This document shows, in pieces, positions 10,093 through 20,080 of a DNA stretch of 24,037 bases (position 1 is the stretch's first letter; each line of letters begins with the position of its first letter). The stretch comes from Aureobasidium sp. EXF-3400. Its lineage: Eukaryota > Ascomycota > Dothideomycetes > Dothideales > Saccotheciaceae. The stretch is taken from NCBI GenBank assembly GCA_024195585.1, contig SWBL01000531.1:1-24037 (forward strand), written 5' to 3'. The notes beneath the pieces are model-generated. The model saw nothing but the letters and a program-made list of their open reading frames with translations. It was not told the origin of the DNA and did no database searches. Made by a program: the position numbers and the translations under genes.

Positions 10093-10999
10093 TTAGCAAC
10101 TTTAAGCTATATTATATCTTAGGCACTCTACCTAATCATTAAATCGCGGTTTAAGCTATAATATAAGCAGTCTATATTAGTATGCTTTCGATTTAAGGTA
10201 AGGGAAGGTTAGAGGACCGACGTAGTAAATAGCGCTTACTATAGACGAAGCTTAGAAGGAGTTATTTCCTACTACGAGTTACGCCCTATAAACCTTAGCT
10301 CGAAGCTGCTATCTACTTTCTAAGATTAGAGCACATTAAAGCGTCTTATAGTATACGAAAGTAGTAAGAGCATATCGCCTTCGCTTATTCCTATAATATC
10401 GAAGGACTTTACTAGCATATCCGGCATTTAGACCTACTAAGATCGAGAGAGGATGTAACTAACGGTCTAGACGCGGTCCTAAACCGAAATTTAAGCCGCA
10501 TATATAGCGACTAACGTAACTATATAAGATCTATATTCCTGTACGCTATAAAGCCTCTTAATAGATAATCGTTTAAAACCGTATTACGGCCCTAATATAA
10601 GGCTTAACGTTCGCCGTATTATAGAGCTGAATTTTGTAAGTAACGGATAGTGTAAGGGTCGATTTCGATCCATTTACACATAGGACAAGGCTAAATAGTC
10701 TCTTATACGCCTCTAATAAATGGTATAAAAAGCATTAAGTATCGCTCCTTAAGAATATTACCTTCGCCGCCCTCCGTTATTTCTGCTCTAGACTATATCC
10801 TATAAGATTAACAGTTAATAGCTGCGATTTAAGCGAGATACTACTAGGATACCCTACCTATTCGGCTTCTACCTATTAGCCTACACTACGCCTATAGGGC
10901 TTATAGTCTTCTAACGGTCTAGATTATAAAAACTATGGTTTAGCTTTACACTTTTAGGTTTTTTTTTTACTAAGACGACTACTTATAGATCGATCTATA
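10093..10999. other. RIP-mutated DNA, no element recognised
   Basis: TpA-rich throughout with stops in all frames. I looked for RT, integrase, transposase and endonuclease boxes on both strands and found none I could defend. It may be the 5' part of whatever element carries the plus-strand coding relic to its right, or the flank of the truncated LINE copy on its left. Confidence 0.5.
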
Positions 11000-13080
11000 G
11001 TTTATTCTCGTATGTAAGAGTCGTAAGAATTCGAGCGTCTCGGCTTCGAAGTTAATGCTCTAGGGGGCCCTTTACCTTCTAGTTATCTATATAACACTAT
11101 AACTACGTCTAAATAAACCATTATAATTATCGATATAACTACTTCTTAAGATGCTTAAGCTATTCTTAACGTTATTAATAACTTAGGACCTTATACGCGC
11201 TTACGATCCGCATCTATAGCTTATATCGCGCCCGAAGCTAAATCTAAGCTCTTAGAAGCTCTACCCTCTCTAGCACTAACTTATTAGTCTCTAACTACTA
11301 GTAAGAGGCTTATATACTTTAAAGGCAACCCTAAGGAAGGTTCCTCTATAAGGCTAACTCGATCGACGCGTAGTATAGCTCCGGTTCGACTTATTAATAC
11401 TAATACGCCTACGAAGTCGACTCCTTATAAGGCTAATAATAAACGTAAAACATCTACCTAATAATAATAACTAAGTCTAATAGCTCTAAAAAAAAGTAGG
11501 AAGGTACTTATAGACGTACCTAATACGTTAGGAAAAACTAGAATAATAAGTACGTTAAGAAAGGCTAGAATATAAGTACTAGCCGTTTCGAAGCTACCTA
11601 TAAAGCAGTCTATTAAACTAGTTATTAAATATCGTACTACTACCTTAAGGTTAACTACTACTAGTAAAGTAACCAAAATTCGTAAGGCACTTACTAATAC
11701 TAAGAAGAAGGGCCCCTTAAATAGAGTATAGCAAAATACTAACGTTAGATAGTTATATATATCGTTACTACCGCCCCCTTCTATTCCGGCTCCTATTACT
11801 TTTAAGCTATAACTTAAAAGTTATTAGGTATACTAAAAGGTCTCTAACGATAATACTAATATCGTTAATACTAATAAGCCTTAGGCCGCTATTCTAAAGT
11901 AGATAGATGCTAGTATTATCCTCTAGCTTAGAAGCAAGAATATTAATAACTATATACCCTATAAGATCCGAGCATTACTTATATTAATCGGTGCTTATAG
12001 TATACGTTAGACTAAAGTAGTTACTTTAATAAGGGTTAAAGGCGCCAGCAAGCGCTAGTAAAAGGTAATAGACCTTATTCGCTATAATGCTAGTAGTAGT
12101 ATAAAGGATTTATCTATTATAATCGACTCTATCTAGACTACCGATAGCTCTAAACCTAAGCTAGAGCTACCTCCCTTATACGAGACTACTACTACTACTA
12201 TTACGCTAATTTCTATACTATAACCTACTCGCCGTTGTCGCTCTATACGTTTAGAATTATAGACTACTAATTATATAGAACGAGCTCCATTCTAGGACTC
12301 TATTACGACCTACTAGTAGTATAAGAACCCTACTTATTACTATATCTACGCTTATAGAGGTCTTACTTACTTTATTTACTATAGTTAGTATTATAAGGTT
12401 CTATTCGACGTAGTAGTAAAGTAGTAAGACTCTATAAGAGCAAATAAGGGCACGCTTAAACGACCCTTAAGAGCTATATAAGAGCTAATAATTCGTCGCT
12501 ATTAGTAGTACGAGATAGAGCTTTAAAAGCGAGCTTAGCTAGCTATAAGACTAACCTAAGGGTCGCTATCTACCCTAGCGACTATTAACTACTTCTATAT
12601 CGGTTAGCCTTAAGGCTAAGAACTATCTATTACCTTACTAGCTACGCTAGATATTCCTTAACCCTATTAAGTCTTACCGGTGCTAGTAGAGCTAAATACT
12701 ACGGCGAACTAGGACGCGTTTTAGGAGCATCTAAAATCGACTTACCCTAACTAGTCTATAGGCCTTAATAGAGTTAAGGTATTACTAGAGCAAGACTTCT
12801 AGAACTTACGGATGCTATTTAACTTATCTAATAAGCAGTTATCGCGTATTATAAAGTAGTCTAGCCTTCGTATCGTCGTCTATAAAGAACTAACTAAATT
12901 CGTCGATTTATTTAAGCAAACCTAGCGCCTATTATAGAACTTACCTAACTCGACCCCTTACGCTTTAACTAGCTATAGAGACGACTATACTAATCGTACG
13001 CCGAGCATTATATCTATCTCCTCGTTAGTCTCGTCGAGTAGCTATACTAGTAGCAACTATTAGATCTAAGTAGATACCTT
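11000..13080 (+). pseudogene. unidentified RIP-mutated coding relic, ~690 codons
   Basis: One plus-strand frame runs from about 11.0 to 13.08 kb with no TGA and with stops only of the kinds RIP makes (TAA/TAG from Gln or Trp codons). It begins with a globular-looking part (AILNVINNLGPYTRLRSASI, ~11145-11205), passes through a long basic Thr/Pro/Ser-rich, probably disordered part (~11330-12250), then a stretch dense in Tyr codons at ~12300-12420, many of which could be former Cys or His codons, suggesting a lost zinc-binding knuckle. It ends with a hydrophilic helical part (KVLLEQDF*NLRMLFNLSNK, ~12774-12834). In the half compared, the best minus-strand frame has more stops (about 40 against 29), which favours the plus strand but does not prove it. 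The 3' end meets the mariner relic. Perhaps a gag or ORF1 protein; the family is unknown. Confidence 0.4.
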
Positions 13081-14142
13081 ACTCCTAATAAACAGATTTC
13101 TAACATTAACATTATCTAGAGCCTAATACGTCGCCCTTTTAAGGTGCTAGATCTATGCCGCCTTATACGCTCTAGTATCTATCTTGCTAACCTAAGAAGC
13201 TAGATCCCGATAGCTTTAAAGCTATAACTTTAAGAGATAGAAGGTCTATTTAATAGGATTTAGATATAGCAAGTACGGCAGTAGGTAGAGCATATATACG
13301 CCGAACTAGCGACCTAACTTAGTAATCTACTACGTATTAGGGTACTACTAAAATACACTAAGTCTTAAACTTACCTTATTAGAGTAATAGGTTAAGTAAT
13401 TGTCTATAATAATAATCGACCTTCTACCTAGAAATGGCTTGCTCTAAGGTAATATAACTACTTTAAGCTAGTGCTTATAGATAGCCTAGGTAACTACGCC
13501 CTCGACGATAAGAGTCGATCTAGGGAGATACCTATAGACATCTAGTACTAGTAGTACTAAGCATCTAACTTTAGATACTAGCTCTAACCTTATATATATA
13601 GGTAGACCGATTACTAACTATAACCGTCGTCGAAACATTACCTTCTTACTTACTATAGATTTATCGAGATAGATAAGTATTTCTATTAGGTCTATATCGA
13701 CCTTACGACTATAAGATATTAGCTTAGTAAGCTACTCTTCGTATATGCCTTATTTAGCGATAGATTAATAGCTTATAATGCGTATATTAACCTTACTCGA
13801 GAGTCGTTCCTTAGTTAGTATACAACTAATGGTTAAACGGTATACTTCTATATCGAATTCGCACTATAATTTAAAGGCTAGCTCTTATTCCTATAGGTCG
13901 TTTCTATAAGTAAGCAATTCTATAGCGTAGACTTGCATTACTAGCGTAATCTTATAAGGACCCCCTATACGCTTAAGGGTAGAGGATAGCTTACGAACTT
14001 AGCCGAAGAGCTTAATATTCTGCTATATACGATAGAGCGTAGTTCGAGTAGTATAGGGAACTACTTTAAGGATAGTATTAACGTCGTAGTTGTCGCAAAA
14101 TATAGCCTATATAAGGTCCTTATCGTAGTCGTTAAGCGGCAT
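13080..14142 (-). pseudogene. Tc1/mariner-type DDE transposase, RIP-mutated
   Basis: On the minus strand ATG at 14142 opens a frame of about 350 codons broken only by TAA and TAG. The N-terminal part has a helix-turn-helix character (EFDIEVYRLTISCILTKERL, ~13862-13803), as in fungal mariner transposases that bind the inverted repeats. The catalytic boxes follow in order: YLDKS (13671-13657, first Asp kept; usually L-D-E-S), IIIIDNYLTYYS (13416-13381, second Asp kept; usually M-D-N-A-x-x-H-x-S) and LLPYLLYLNPIK (13284-13249; usually P-P-Y-S-P-x-L-N-P-I-E), where the third acid, Glu, reads Lys (GAA to AAA). The size and spacing fit the family. No terminal inverted repeat pair was found by eye, so the borders of the element are unknown; the right one should lie near 14220-14250, where RIP stops. 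Confidence 0.8.
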
Positions 14143-14250
14143 TTTTACAGCAGGAATCTATGCCTAGAATGCGTGTTAAACAAGGGTCTAATATTGCTTA
14201 AAAATTAGAGGTAGTAGGGGTAGGGTTACCTTAAGCTATTACACTAACTT

Positions 14251-14657
14251 TTGGCGCAACCAAAGCTGTATACAGCATCAAATACCTGTATCTACGGTCG
14301 TAGAGCTATGAAATCGAGCTATCTAATGATCGAGATCGAAGTTGGGGGTGGCGAATTCCCACGACTCTTGCACACAAGAATAGACGCGAATTTGTTCCAC
14401 CGAAGCATAGATTCCCTATTCCGACTCGAAAGAGAGCATCGTAGTCGTTTTGGAGACCTCCGCGGACCTTTGAACGATTTAACCTCAATGCAGTTCGCAT
14501 CACCGCTGCTGCTACAACTGAGTCCACCTTCGAGTACATAAACTCCGCAGGAGAAGTCTATGGCGCTATGACTGAGATTCTCGCGCCAGCTGTACGGGAA
14601 GGACATGGACAGACTGTCTTGTGGAGGACGACCTTGTTGCTTGTGTATAAGGATCAA
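14251..14657. other. unique DNA between mariner relic and TPR-CHAT pseudogene
   Basis: Base composition returns to normal. Overlapping ORFs occur on both strands (14251-14541 +, 14319-14657 -) without any recognised domain. The minus-strand one begins directly after the CHAT stop codon and is most likely its 3' flank. Nothing else was seen. Confidence 0.5.
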
Positions 14658-16112
14658 TCAAGGTCCTATGCGAATGAAAGGCGCCCAAAGCTCGGGATGG
14701 CCTCGATACTGCTCTGCAGTCGTTCGAACTGCAAAATGTAAAGCCCTAGCGACAGCATCGGTTACACCTGGCTCCAAACTATATCTTTGGAGGTTCTTGT
14801 AGAACAAACAAGCGATTTGAGCCGATGTCTCGTCGTCAGCAGCCCACAATGAGCCGATAACATGTGCAAAACCTGCCATCTGGAAAGCACTTGTAAGATG
14901 TTTAGATTCGTCTCTTAGTGACTCAGCCTTCACTTCTGCGGCTGAGTAAGCTGAGAGATAGGCAAGCCATGTGGCTCTGGTTTTCTGTTCATTGAGAAGA
15001 GTAGAAACAGTGAGCTTGTCTACAGCTACTCCTGATTGATCTTCACGCCATTCATGAACAGGCGCACTGCTTCTTGCTTGATATCATGAGTTTCAGTCAT
15101 CTTGCTCTGTGCAATAAGGTTAGTTCCAAGTGTGTTCAAGAATGTCGCCAGGTTAGGGTGATCTCGAGGAGTAGCATTGACTGCTTGTTGCAGATACGCG
15201 AGAGCATGTTCAAGATCTTCGATACTCTTTGTTTGTCTGTATCGTCAAGCATATCTGTCCCCAAGATTGTGAAGAGCGACGGGGTGAGCAGGATGATCTG
15301 GACGTAGAGTTGTTGTTACCTCCTGTAGTAGGAATAACGAACGCTCCAAATCATCCCAACGATTAATGTGCTCATATCTGCTGACCAACATATTCGCTAA
15401 GTTCATCAAATACATCGGCCTTTCCGGATGTTCTTCTCCGGGGGAAGCCATTGCTTCCTTCAAGCTTGAGATAGCTTTCTCAACATCTCTGAGATCTCGT
15501 TTCCTTTCGTATCTGCGGAAAAGACGAGCTCCAAGGCTAGCCAGCATAATCTCTCTACCATGTGAGCCCTTGGGAGTAATCCCGATTGCGTCCTGTAACC
15601 TTACGAGAGCTTCTTCGAGATCGGCCATATCTCCTGTTCGCTCGAATCTACGGCTGAGGTCGATCGCAAGACTGTTCAAGAAACCTGCGCGGTCGGGACA
15701 AACTTTGGTGACACCTTCGACTAGCTCTTCTCCAATAGACAGGGCTTGTTGAAGATATTCAATGTCTCCTGTTCTCTCAAAGTTCCGACTGAGTGTGGTC
15801 TCGAGGCTATATAAGCAGGCCAATGTGTTGGGATGATTCGCTTGAACAGTATCTGCTGCTTCTCGTGAGTCTAGTACTGAAACAATCCACAAGTTCTAGT
15901 AAATATGTGCTTCGACCTGAGTAAACTCGTGGTGTGATCTTGACTGCCTTCTGAATCTCGACGAGCGCATCATTCAAATCTCTCAGATCCTCTGTAAGTC
16001 GAAATTTCTGTCGATATACCTTGCTGAGTTGGTGGGAACATCTAGCCAGGTCGCTAGGCACTTTATAGATGGCATTTGCCTCCTGCAGCTTCACAAGAGG
16101 CAAATTGTTCAT
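14658..16112 (-). pseudogene. TPR-CHAT (caspase-like) protein, broken
   Basis: From 16112 the frame starts MNNLPLVKLQEANAIYKV, enters TPR-like units, shifts frame near 15840, and continues with typical repeats: FERTGDIEYLQQAL, FERTGDMADLEEALVRLQDA, YERKRDLRDVEKAI. A TGA at 15245-15247 replaces an Arg codon (CGA to TGA); the same frame goes on (RYRQTKSIEDLEHALAYLQQ) to a TAG near 15030. A further frame then gives the last part of the CHAT peptidase domain (LAYLSAYSAAE, AFQMAGFAHVIGSLWAADDE, WAPFIRIGP), ending at 14658. CHAT-TPR proteins are caspase-like proteases of fungal and bacterial defence and cell-death systems. The Cys of the L-S-A-C-x-T/S box is Tyr here (codon 14948-14946, TGC to TAC), and the region with the catalytic His is deleted between TPR and CHAT. 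It cannot encode an active protease. Confidence 0.85.
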
Positions 16113-16263
16113 TTCTTCGTGAAAGTAACAACAACAAAGGTTTTAAAGACTCTTGGTAAACTCCTTATCATGTCCGAGTGAGTAGAACGTCGGCGCATTC
16201 AAGCGTATCAGTGCAGTGTGCACAAACCACTTCACAAATGCGATTGAAGGCGTCGATCATCTG

Positions 16264-16560
16264 TTAGTCCACCATTTCCTGTGTGGGGCCTCTGAAGCAC
16301 GGGATGTTCGGCTTTCGGGATCCTGCCGCTAGTGAGGATTCAGATCGCTTTCCTCGTCGCGGTACAATTATCCTAACGCATAGTTCATGCAGCTGACAAA
16401 GGAGGCTGAGAGCATCTTCCCTTGCTCTGGTCTGTATCTGGCGTGCTAGAGATCGGGCAATTCTAGAGTCGACGCGGATGATCACGACATAGGTATCTAG
16501 GATCCTGCTTTCCAATATCAATGAGCCTTCCAAGAAAAGTTCAAGGAGTGATAGACACAA
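16264..16560 (-). CDS. hypothetical ORF, 98 aa, upstream of TPR-CHAT
   Basis: The ORF begins MCLSLLELFLEGSLILESRI and has an alpha-helical, Leu- and Arg-rich first two thirds and a polar tail ending in TQEMVD. I do not recognise it. It lies 151 bases upstream of, and on the same strand as, the TPR-CHAT frame, so it could be the decayed N-terminal region or a leading exon of that gene; fungal CHAT proteins often have poorly conserved N-termini. It may also be chance. Confidence 0.25.
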   Translation of the reverse strand: MCLSLLELFLEGSLILESRILDTYVVIIRVDSRIARSLARQIQTRAREDALSLLCQLHELCVRIIVPRRGKRSESSLAAGSRKPNIPCFRGPTQEMVD

Positions 16561-17122
16561 CCGTTCAATTTTGCATATCTCGACGAGTGGAGATAAAGAA
16601 GCAGAAGGAGAGTGGGAAAGAGGAAATCTGTGGAAGAAAAGTCTCGACAGAATTCCATCAAAGTGCAGGACGTATTGAAGAGCAGCAAAAGCCAGTCTTC
16701 CGTGTTGACGGCAAAGAGATCAGGTGGAATAGAGGTCTTCCGAATTGCAAGTCATAGAACACGAAGCAAAAGGGATGTCGACGATGGGCCGGAACAGCGA
16801 CTCGAATAACTAGTTGCAGCCTATCTTCTTAGAGATTTCTCCCGATGCATGAGTGGAGAGACATCGTGACAGCTTATGTGTCGATGTGACGCGAATGCGG
16901 GAGCAGAACAAAGTTGTAAATGTCTGATAGCACGGGATAGGCTGGAGAAAGACGCGCATGCCCGTAGAGGGCTTGAACCTAGCGAACGCGAAGTCCCAAT
17001 TGCATCGAGACTTGGGTATGTGATTAGCTTTCCCAGTTGCAGCTCTTCGCGAAAGTACAAAGTATTTCAACTTCTTTTTACTAATCGTAGTAGTAAAGTG
17101 ATGATCATCTGAGTGGTAAGAC
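16561..17122. other. no gene recognised
   Basis: ORFs of 65-86 codons lie on both strands over the same bases (16521-16809 +, 16810-17070 -, 16876-17112 +), a pattern expected of non-coding DNA. No domain, tRNA or transposon box was seen. Confidence 0.45.
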
Positions 17123-17476
17123 CTAAGGGTAGCTCCCTCTATTGTTGGAACTTCCTATTGCATCAGCGTGGATTTCACACAAGCCCGAGTGCTTTACGTT
17201 ACCTTCGCCGGAACAAAGATCTTTCGTTCGTATTCTAATCACACTTTTGTTAACGAAACAACGAAACAACGAAACAACGAGTAGTCCTTTGTTATAGACC
17301 CGTTCGAAGAATTTCGAAAAAGTCTCTTTGTTTATGTTGTACAGATATGCAGAACCCTTTACAGACCCTACCATCCCATTGGTGATGAGCTCTACGAATG
17401 GTTTAGTCAGAGCATTATGCGCAGTAAATCCCCACGAGGCACCAATTAAGAAGTTGAAGGTTCCACCACAGAACAT
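17123..17476 (-). pseudogene. BTB/POZ-like domain fragment, 117 aa
   Basis: MFCGGTFNFLIGASWGFTAH is followed by NALTKPFVELITNGMVGSVKG and NINKETFSKFFERVYNKGL. The order F-x-x-H-x-x-A-L, a short F-x-x-x-x-x-N-G helix, an acidic or polar strand and then E-T-F-x-x-F-x-x-x-V-Y matches the core of fungal BTB/POZ domains, which are dimerisation modules and often cullin-3 adaptors. The part after Tyr ~62 has no likeness to BTB C-terminal halves. The usual R-S-x-F-F segment looks shortened. An acceptor-like ...CTAAT...GGCAG ends just before 17477, so the ATG at 17476 may be internal to an exon. The weak domain match and missing downstream half suggest a remnant. Confidence 0.4.
17252..17280. repeat. 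tandem repeat of the 8-mer AACGAAAC, 3.6 copies
   Basis: Three perfect copies of AACGAAAC and a partial fourth. It lies inside the BTB-like ORF on the opposite strand, encoding about VVSLFRCFV. With an 8-base unit, only gains or losses of three copies keep the frame, so it is a likely site of length change. Confidence 0.9.
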
Positions 17477-17639
17477 TCTGCCGTAGCATTAGAAAGGACG
17501 TCAGGGGGGTTAGACCAGCCGGATGCTCTGCGTTATTGGAAATCATTTTGTAAGCTTCGAGTCGAATGATTTTGCTAGTGACGTCTAAGATTTTTGCCTC
17601 TAGAAAATTAGCGTGATTGCCTCGGCGTGCAAGACTCAT

Positions 17640-18621
17640 GTAAAGGCATCACTTCTTGTATGAGGGTCATCATTAGAGTGATACAGCCACTTCTGATTCT
17701 TCACGCACTCACGCTCGGCTGTTAGGCGCTCGTACACGATGCGCTTGCTCACCACCCTCGCTTTAGGTTTTCGAAAATGCCACAGTAGCATGTAAACTGC
17801 TTATTGGTAGATATATAAAGCTACAAATACCACTCCCGTGTCCACCTACTTGATCCTACCATTAGCTATTGTGCCAGCATAGAACCTGGTTGCTTACTAC
17901 AAGCTCGCACAAGTACATTACTGGACAGTTGTACTAGTACAATGCTATTAGCTTCTGCAGATGTGGGTTGAATCTACCATAGACAGCCACCGTGACTATC
18001 ATTCACGCTGCATGATGAAAAGGTAACAAAACTGCGGAGGTCATGACTTCTAATCATACCATGGCCACATAGACCATGCCGAGATTAACTATACGCTTTG
18101 CAGTGTCGTAGAGTTCAATGGTTCTGCCGGCGTGCTTAGAGGCCGACTATCTACTGAGTTGTTTTCTGCGTTCCACTCACAGCCTAAGAGGACGGCGACC
18201 GTTCTTCTTCACCGACAAGAACTCCATAAAAGTGCGCTTCGTACACACTAATGCGACCACTTCATGCTTGTACCTGCCTTGTTGTGTTATCACACCGGGA
18301 TCGTTTTCAGCTTTCATTCCCTTTTGTTCCCTTCTCTTTCTCCATTCCTGATACATCCACAAGTTGGATTGGTGGGCCCTAACGTCGTTCCCGGAGCACA
18401 AAGCGACTGTAGCAAGAGGGTAGCACAGGCGACGGAGAGCGACAGCGAACGCGAGGACGGTGACGGTAATAGTGGCGACACTGAATGACGAACAACAAGC
18501 AGCGAATAGTATCGCATTGACGATAGCCGTTTGTGGTGTTCAAGTCGACGAGCATCGAGAGCATAGTCGTGGTGGAACGCGGGAGAAAGTTTCACACACC
18601 ACTCGGCTGCCGCCTCTTCAA
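17640..18621. other. ~1 kb without a recognisable gene
   Basis: Only short overlapping ORFs on both strands, the longest 18314-18697 on the minus strand (127 aa), which is low in complexity and overlaps the end of the next ORF in another frame. A TATATAAAG at ~17811-17819 resembles a TATA box, but no gene follows it convincingly. Confidence 0.45.
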
Positions 18622-19248
18622 TTAGGTAAAGACACGGTCTTGTTTGGACTCTGGATTTGTCTGGCCAAAGGTGTGCTGTGACTGAATGTCCTTCCATGAT
18701 ACCTCTTGTGCACCCTCTCCGCCTCTCAAACGTCGAAGGTCAACAGCATCCGAACGCAGAGGGGTCAGGTAAAGAGCAAAAGCTTCGAGCTGTGCTCGTT
18801 ACTGTTGAGCAAGAAGGCCTCTTCCAATGTAAACATCAGTGCTAGTTGTTTGGCAAATTTCAGAAAATGCAACAAATCCACGCTCTTGAGGATTGGTAAA
18901 TGCGAAAGGCAGAGCAGCATCAGGGCATTGGACAGTGCCGGTAGAACAAAGTCTGGAAGTGAGACAAACTATCTTCGACTTGAGTGTTTCGGGCATCAAG
19001 GCAAGCATCTGAGGGTCCATTTTGCTGCCCTGTACATCAGGAAGAAAATCGCAACCAGCAATCTGTTCTGGACGTAGGACGAGGGCAAAAACTTGGTTGG
19101 TATCACATCCGTCTACAGGAAAACTTCGCTGGAGAGTACAAGATGCCTCGGATTTGGCCTTATCGTAATGAACTGAAAGACCAAACTGGCCATAGACCTT
19201 AGAGCCAGAAGCTGCAGCTATGACAGACTTGTTGGAAAGGCGCCACAT
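18622..19248 (-). pseudogene. unidentified ORF, 208 codons with one in-frame TAA
   Basis: From ATG at 19248 the frame gives MWRLSNKSVIAAASGSKVYG and on to GRGLLAQQ at a TAA (18801-18799). The same frame then stays open for another 58 codons (RAQLEAFALYLTPLRSDAVD ... FGQTNPESKQDRVFT) to a TAA at 18622-18624. The first stop comes after two Gln codons and would be CAA if one C-to-T change is reversed, a CpA to TpA change. The amino-acid mix is even, with hydrophobic periodicity, so a real protein is likely, but I do not recognise it and see no signal peptide, membrane segment or known motif. It could also be a complete 149-aa protein whose frame is open downstream by chance. Confidence 0.4.
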
Positions 19249-19620
19249 CTTATCGTAGGGCGGAGCTATTCAAGAGCTGGGACTGAAGATTATTTCACCT
19301 TCCATACAAAGAGTGTACCAACAATGCCCTCGTAGACGTCTCGCTGCGCTCCGTCATTCTGCCCTCCTGCACGTACGACCTTCTCCCGATCGCCGTGATC
19401 TCATTTGTTGTGAATTACAGTGCTGCCGAACGCGACTCGGCGGCTGGCATGACCGGGTCGAATTCCGAACGAGCGGCGGTGATTGATTGTGGCAAGTACG
19501 AATGACCTTTCTTCCCGCATCGATTTGAGATCTCGTTTTAGAGCCGCGACGTAACGCACTGTCGAATTTTGAACCACAGACGTTGGTCGAGTCTAGTCGG
19601 AACTCAAAAGCTGTGTATGG
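19249..19620. other. non-coding stretch
   Basis: No ORF, RNA gene or repeat was recognised. It contains the upstream flank of the minus-strand ORF at 18622-19248. Confidence 0.5.
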
Positions 19621-20068
19621 ATGACGGACCTACCGTCGTCGTCCCTGATGGAGACTTTCTTATACGATGACCACACAGATGACCATGCCAATGTTGAGCC
19701 TGTGATGCCGCTCTATGCGACTTCATCTGCTGGACCCCCTCAGCTCTTAAATGACAGACCTTTAAGTAGTCTGGGCGATGGATCATCTGTTAAAGACTTC
19801 TGCCGTTCCAGCTTGTGACGGTCCAGAGTTCGCACGCCTGTTCGCACGATCTGCCGAGATCTACGAGTACTTTGAGAGGAACATTACTTTATCTAACCAT
19901 CTCATGGGAAATCGCTGTAACTCTTGTCGCGACTTTGCTCTCCAGGCACTGTCGTGCTTGAAAGCAGGTCTTGTACCCTTTGATGCCGGACTTGTTCAGA
20001 GCAGGCGGTACAACTCGGGTAATGAAGAAGCAGAAGCTGGCCGATCGCAAAACAAACCAACTTCCTAG
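19621..20068 (+). CDS. weak hypothetical coding region, two overlapping frames
   Basis: Frame one, 19621-19818, starts MTDLPSSSLMETFLYDDHTD and is acidic. Frame two, 19778-20068, includes EFARLFARSAEIYEYFERNI and a Cys pair in NRCNSCRDFALQALSC. They overlap by 41 bases, so a frameshift or short intron could join them into about 140 codons. I recognise no domain. It may be a small gene, a broken one, or chance. Confidence 0.2.
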
Positions 20069-20080
20069 CCTTCGTCTCAC

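Larger units (their letters stand above)
5503..14250. other. RIP-mutated AT-rich transposon block
   Basis: For about 8.7 kb every frame is full of TAA and TAG, while TpA is extreme and CpA and TpG are almost absent. As a hand-counted sample, bases 12601-12660 hold 12 TA, 0 CA and 0 TG, whereas 18901-18960 outside the block hold 1 TA, 7 CA and 4 TG. That is the signature of repeat-induced point mutation (C to T at CpA on either strand), known in Pezizomycotina. CpC, CpT and TpCpG contexts survive. Decayed elements inside are listed separately. The left border coincides with a LINE tail (5506); on the right the pattern stops near 14230-14250, next to the mariner relic. No intact ORF over 75 codons exists inside; the two short ones (8945-9133 and 11458-11676) lie antisense to relics and are chance. 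Confidence 0.93.

Noticed and set aside
10380..10427. Possible C2H2 zinc finger in the RIP block (Tyr codons that could be former Cys, with H-I-R-H)
   Set aside because: The spacing of the would-be cysteines is C-x-C, not C-x2-4-C, and no second finger is seen.
8945..11676. Short ORFs inside the RIP block (8945-9133 +, 11458-11676 -)
   Set aside because: They are low-complexity Leu/Ile/Val/Phe-rich chance frames antisense to the LINE and to the plus-strand relic.
11000..13080. Minus-strand reading of the unidentified relic as a continuation of the mariner transposase
   Set aside because: The transposase reaches its normal length by ~13080. Further minus-strand reading has more stops than the plus strand and no known motif.
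14251..14657. Overlapping ORFs of 77-112 codons downstream of CHAT
   Set aside because: Both strands are open over the same bases and neither shows a domain; treated as the 3' flank.
16960..17000. tRNA-like T-arm (GGTTCAAGCCC on the minus strand)
   Set aside because: The five-base stem does not pair and no acceptor, D or anticodon arms can be built around it.
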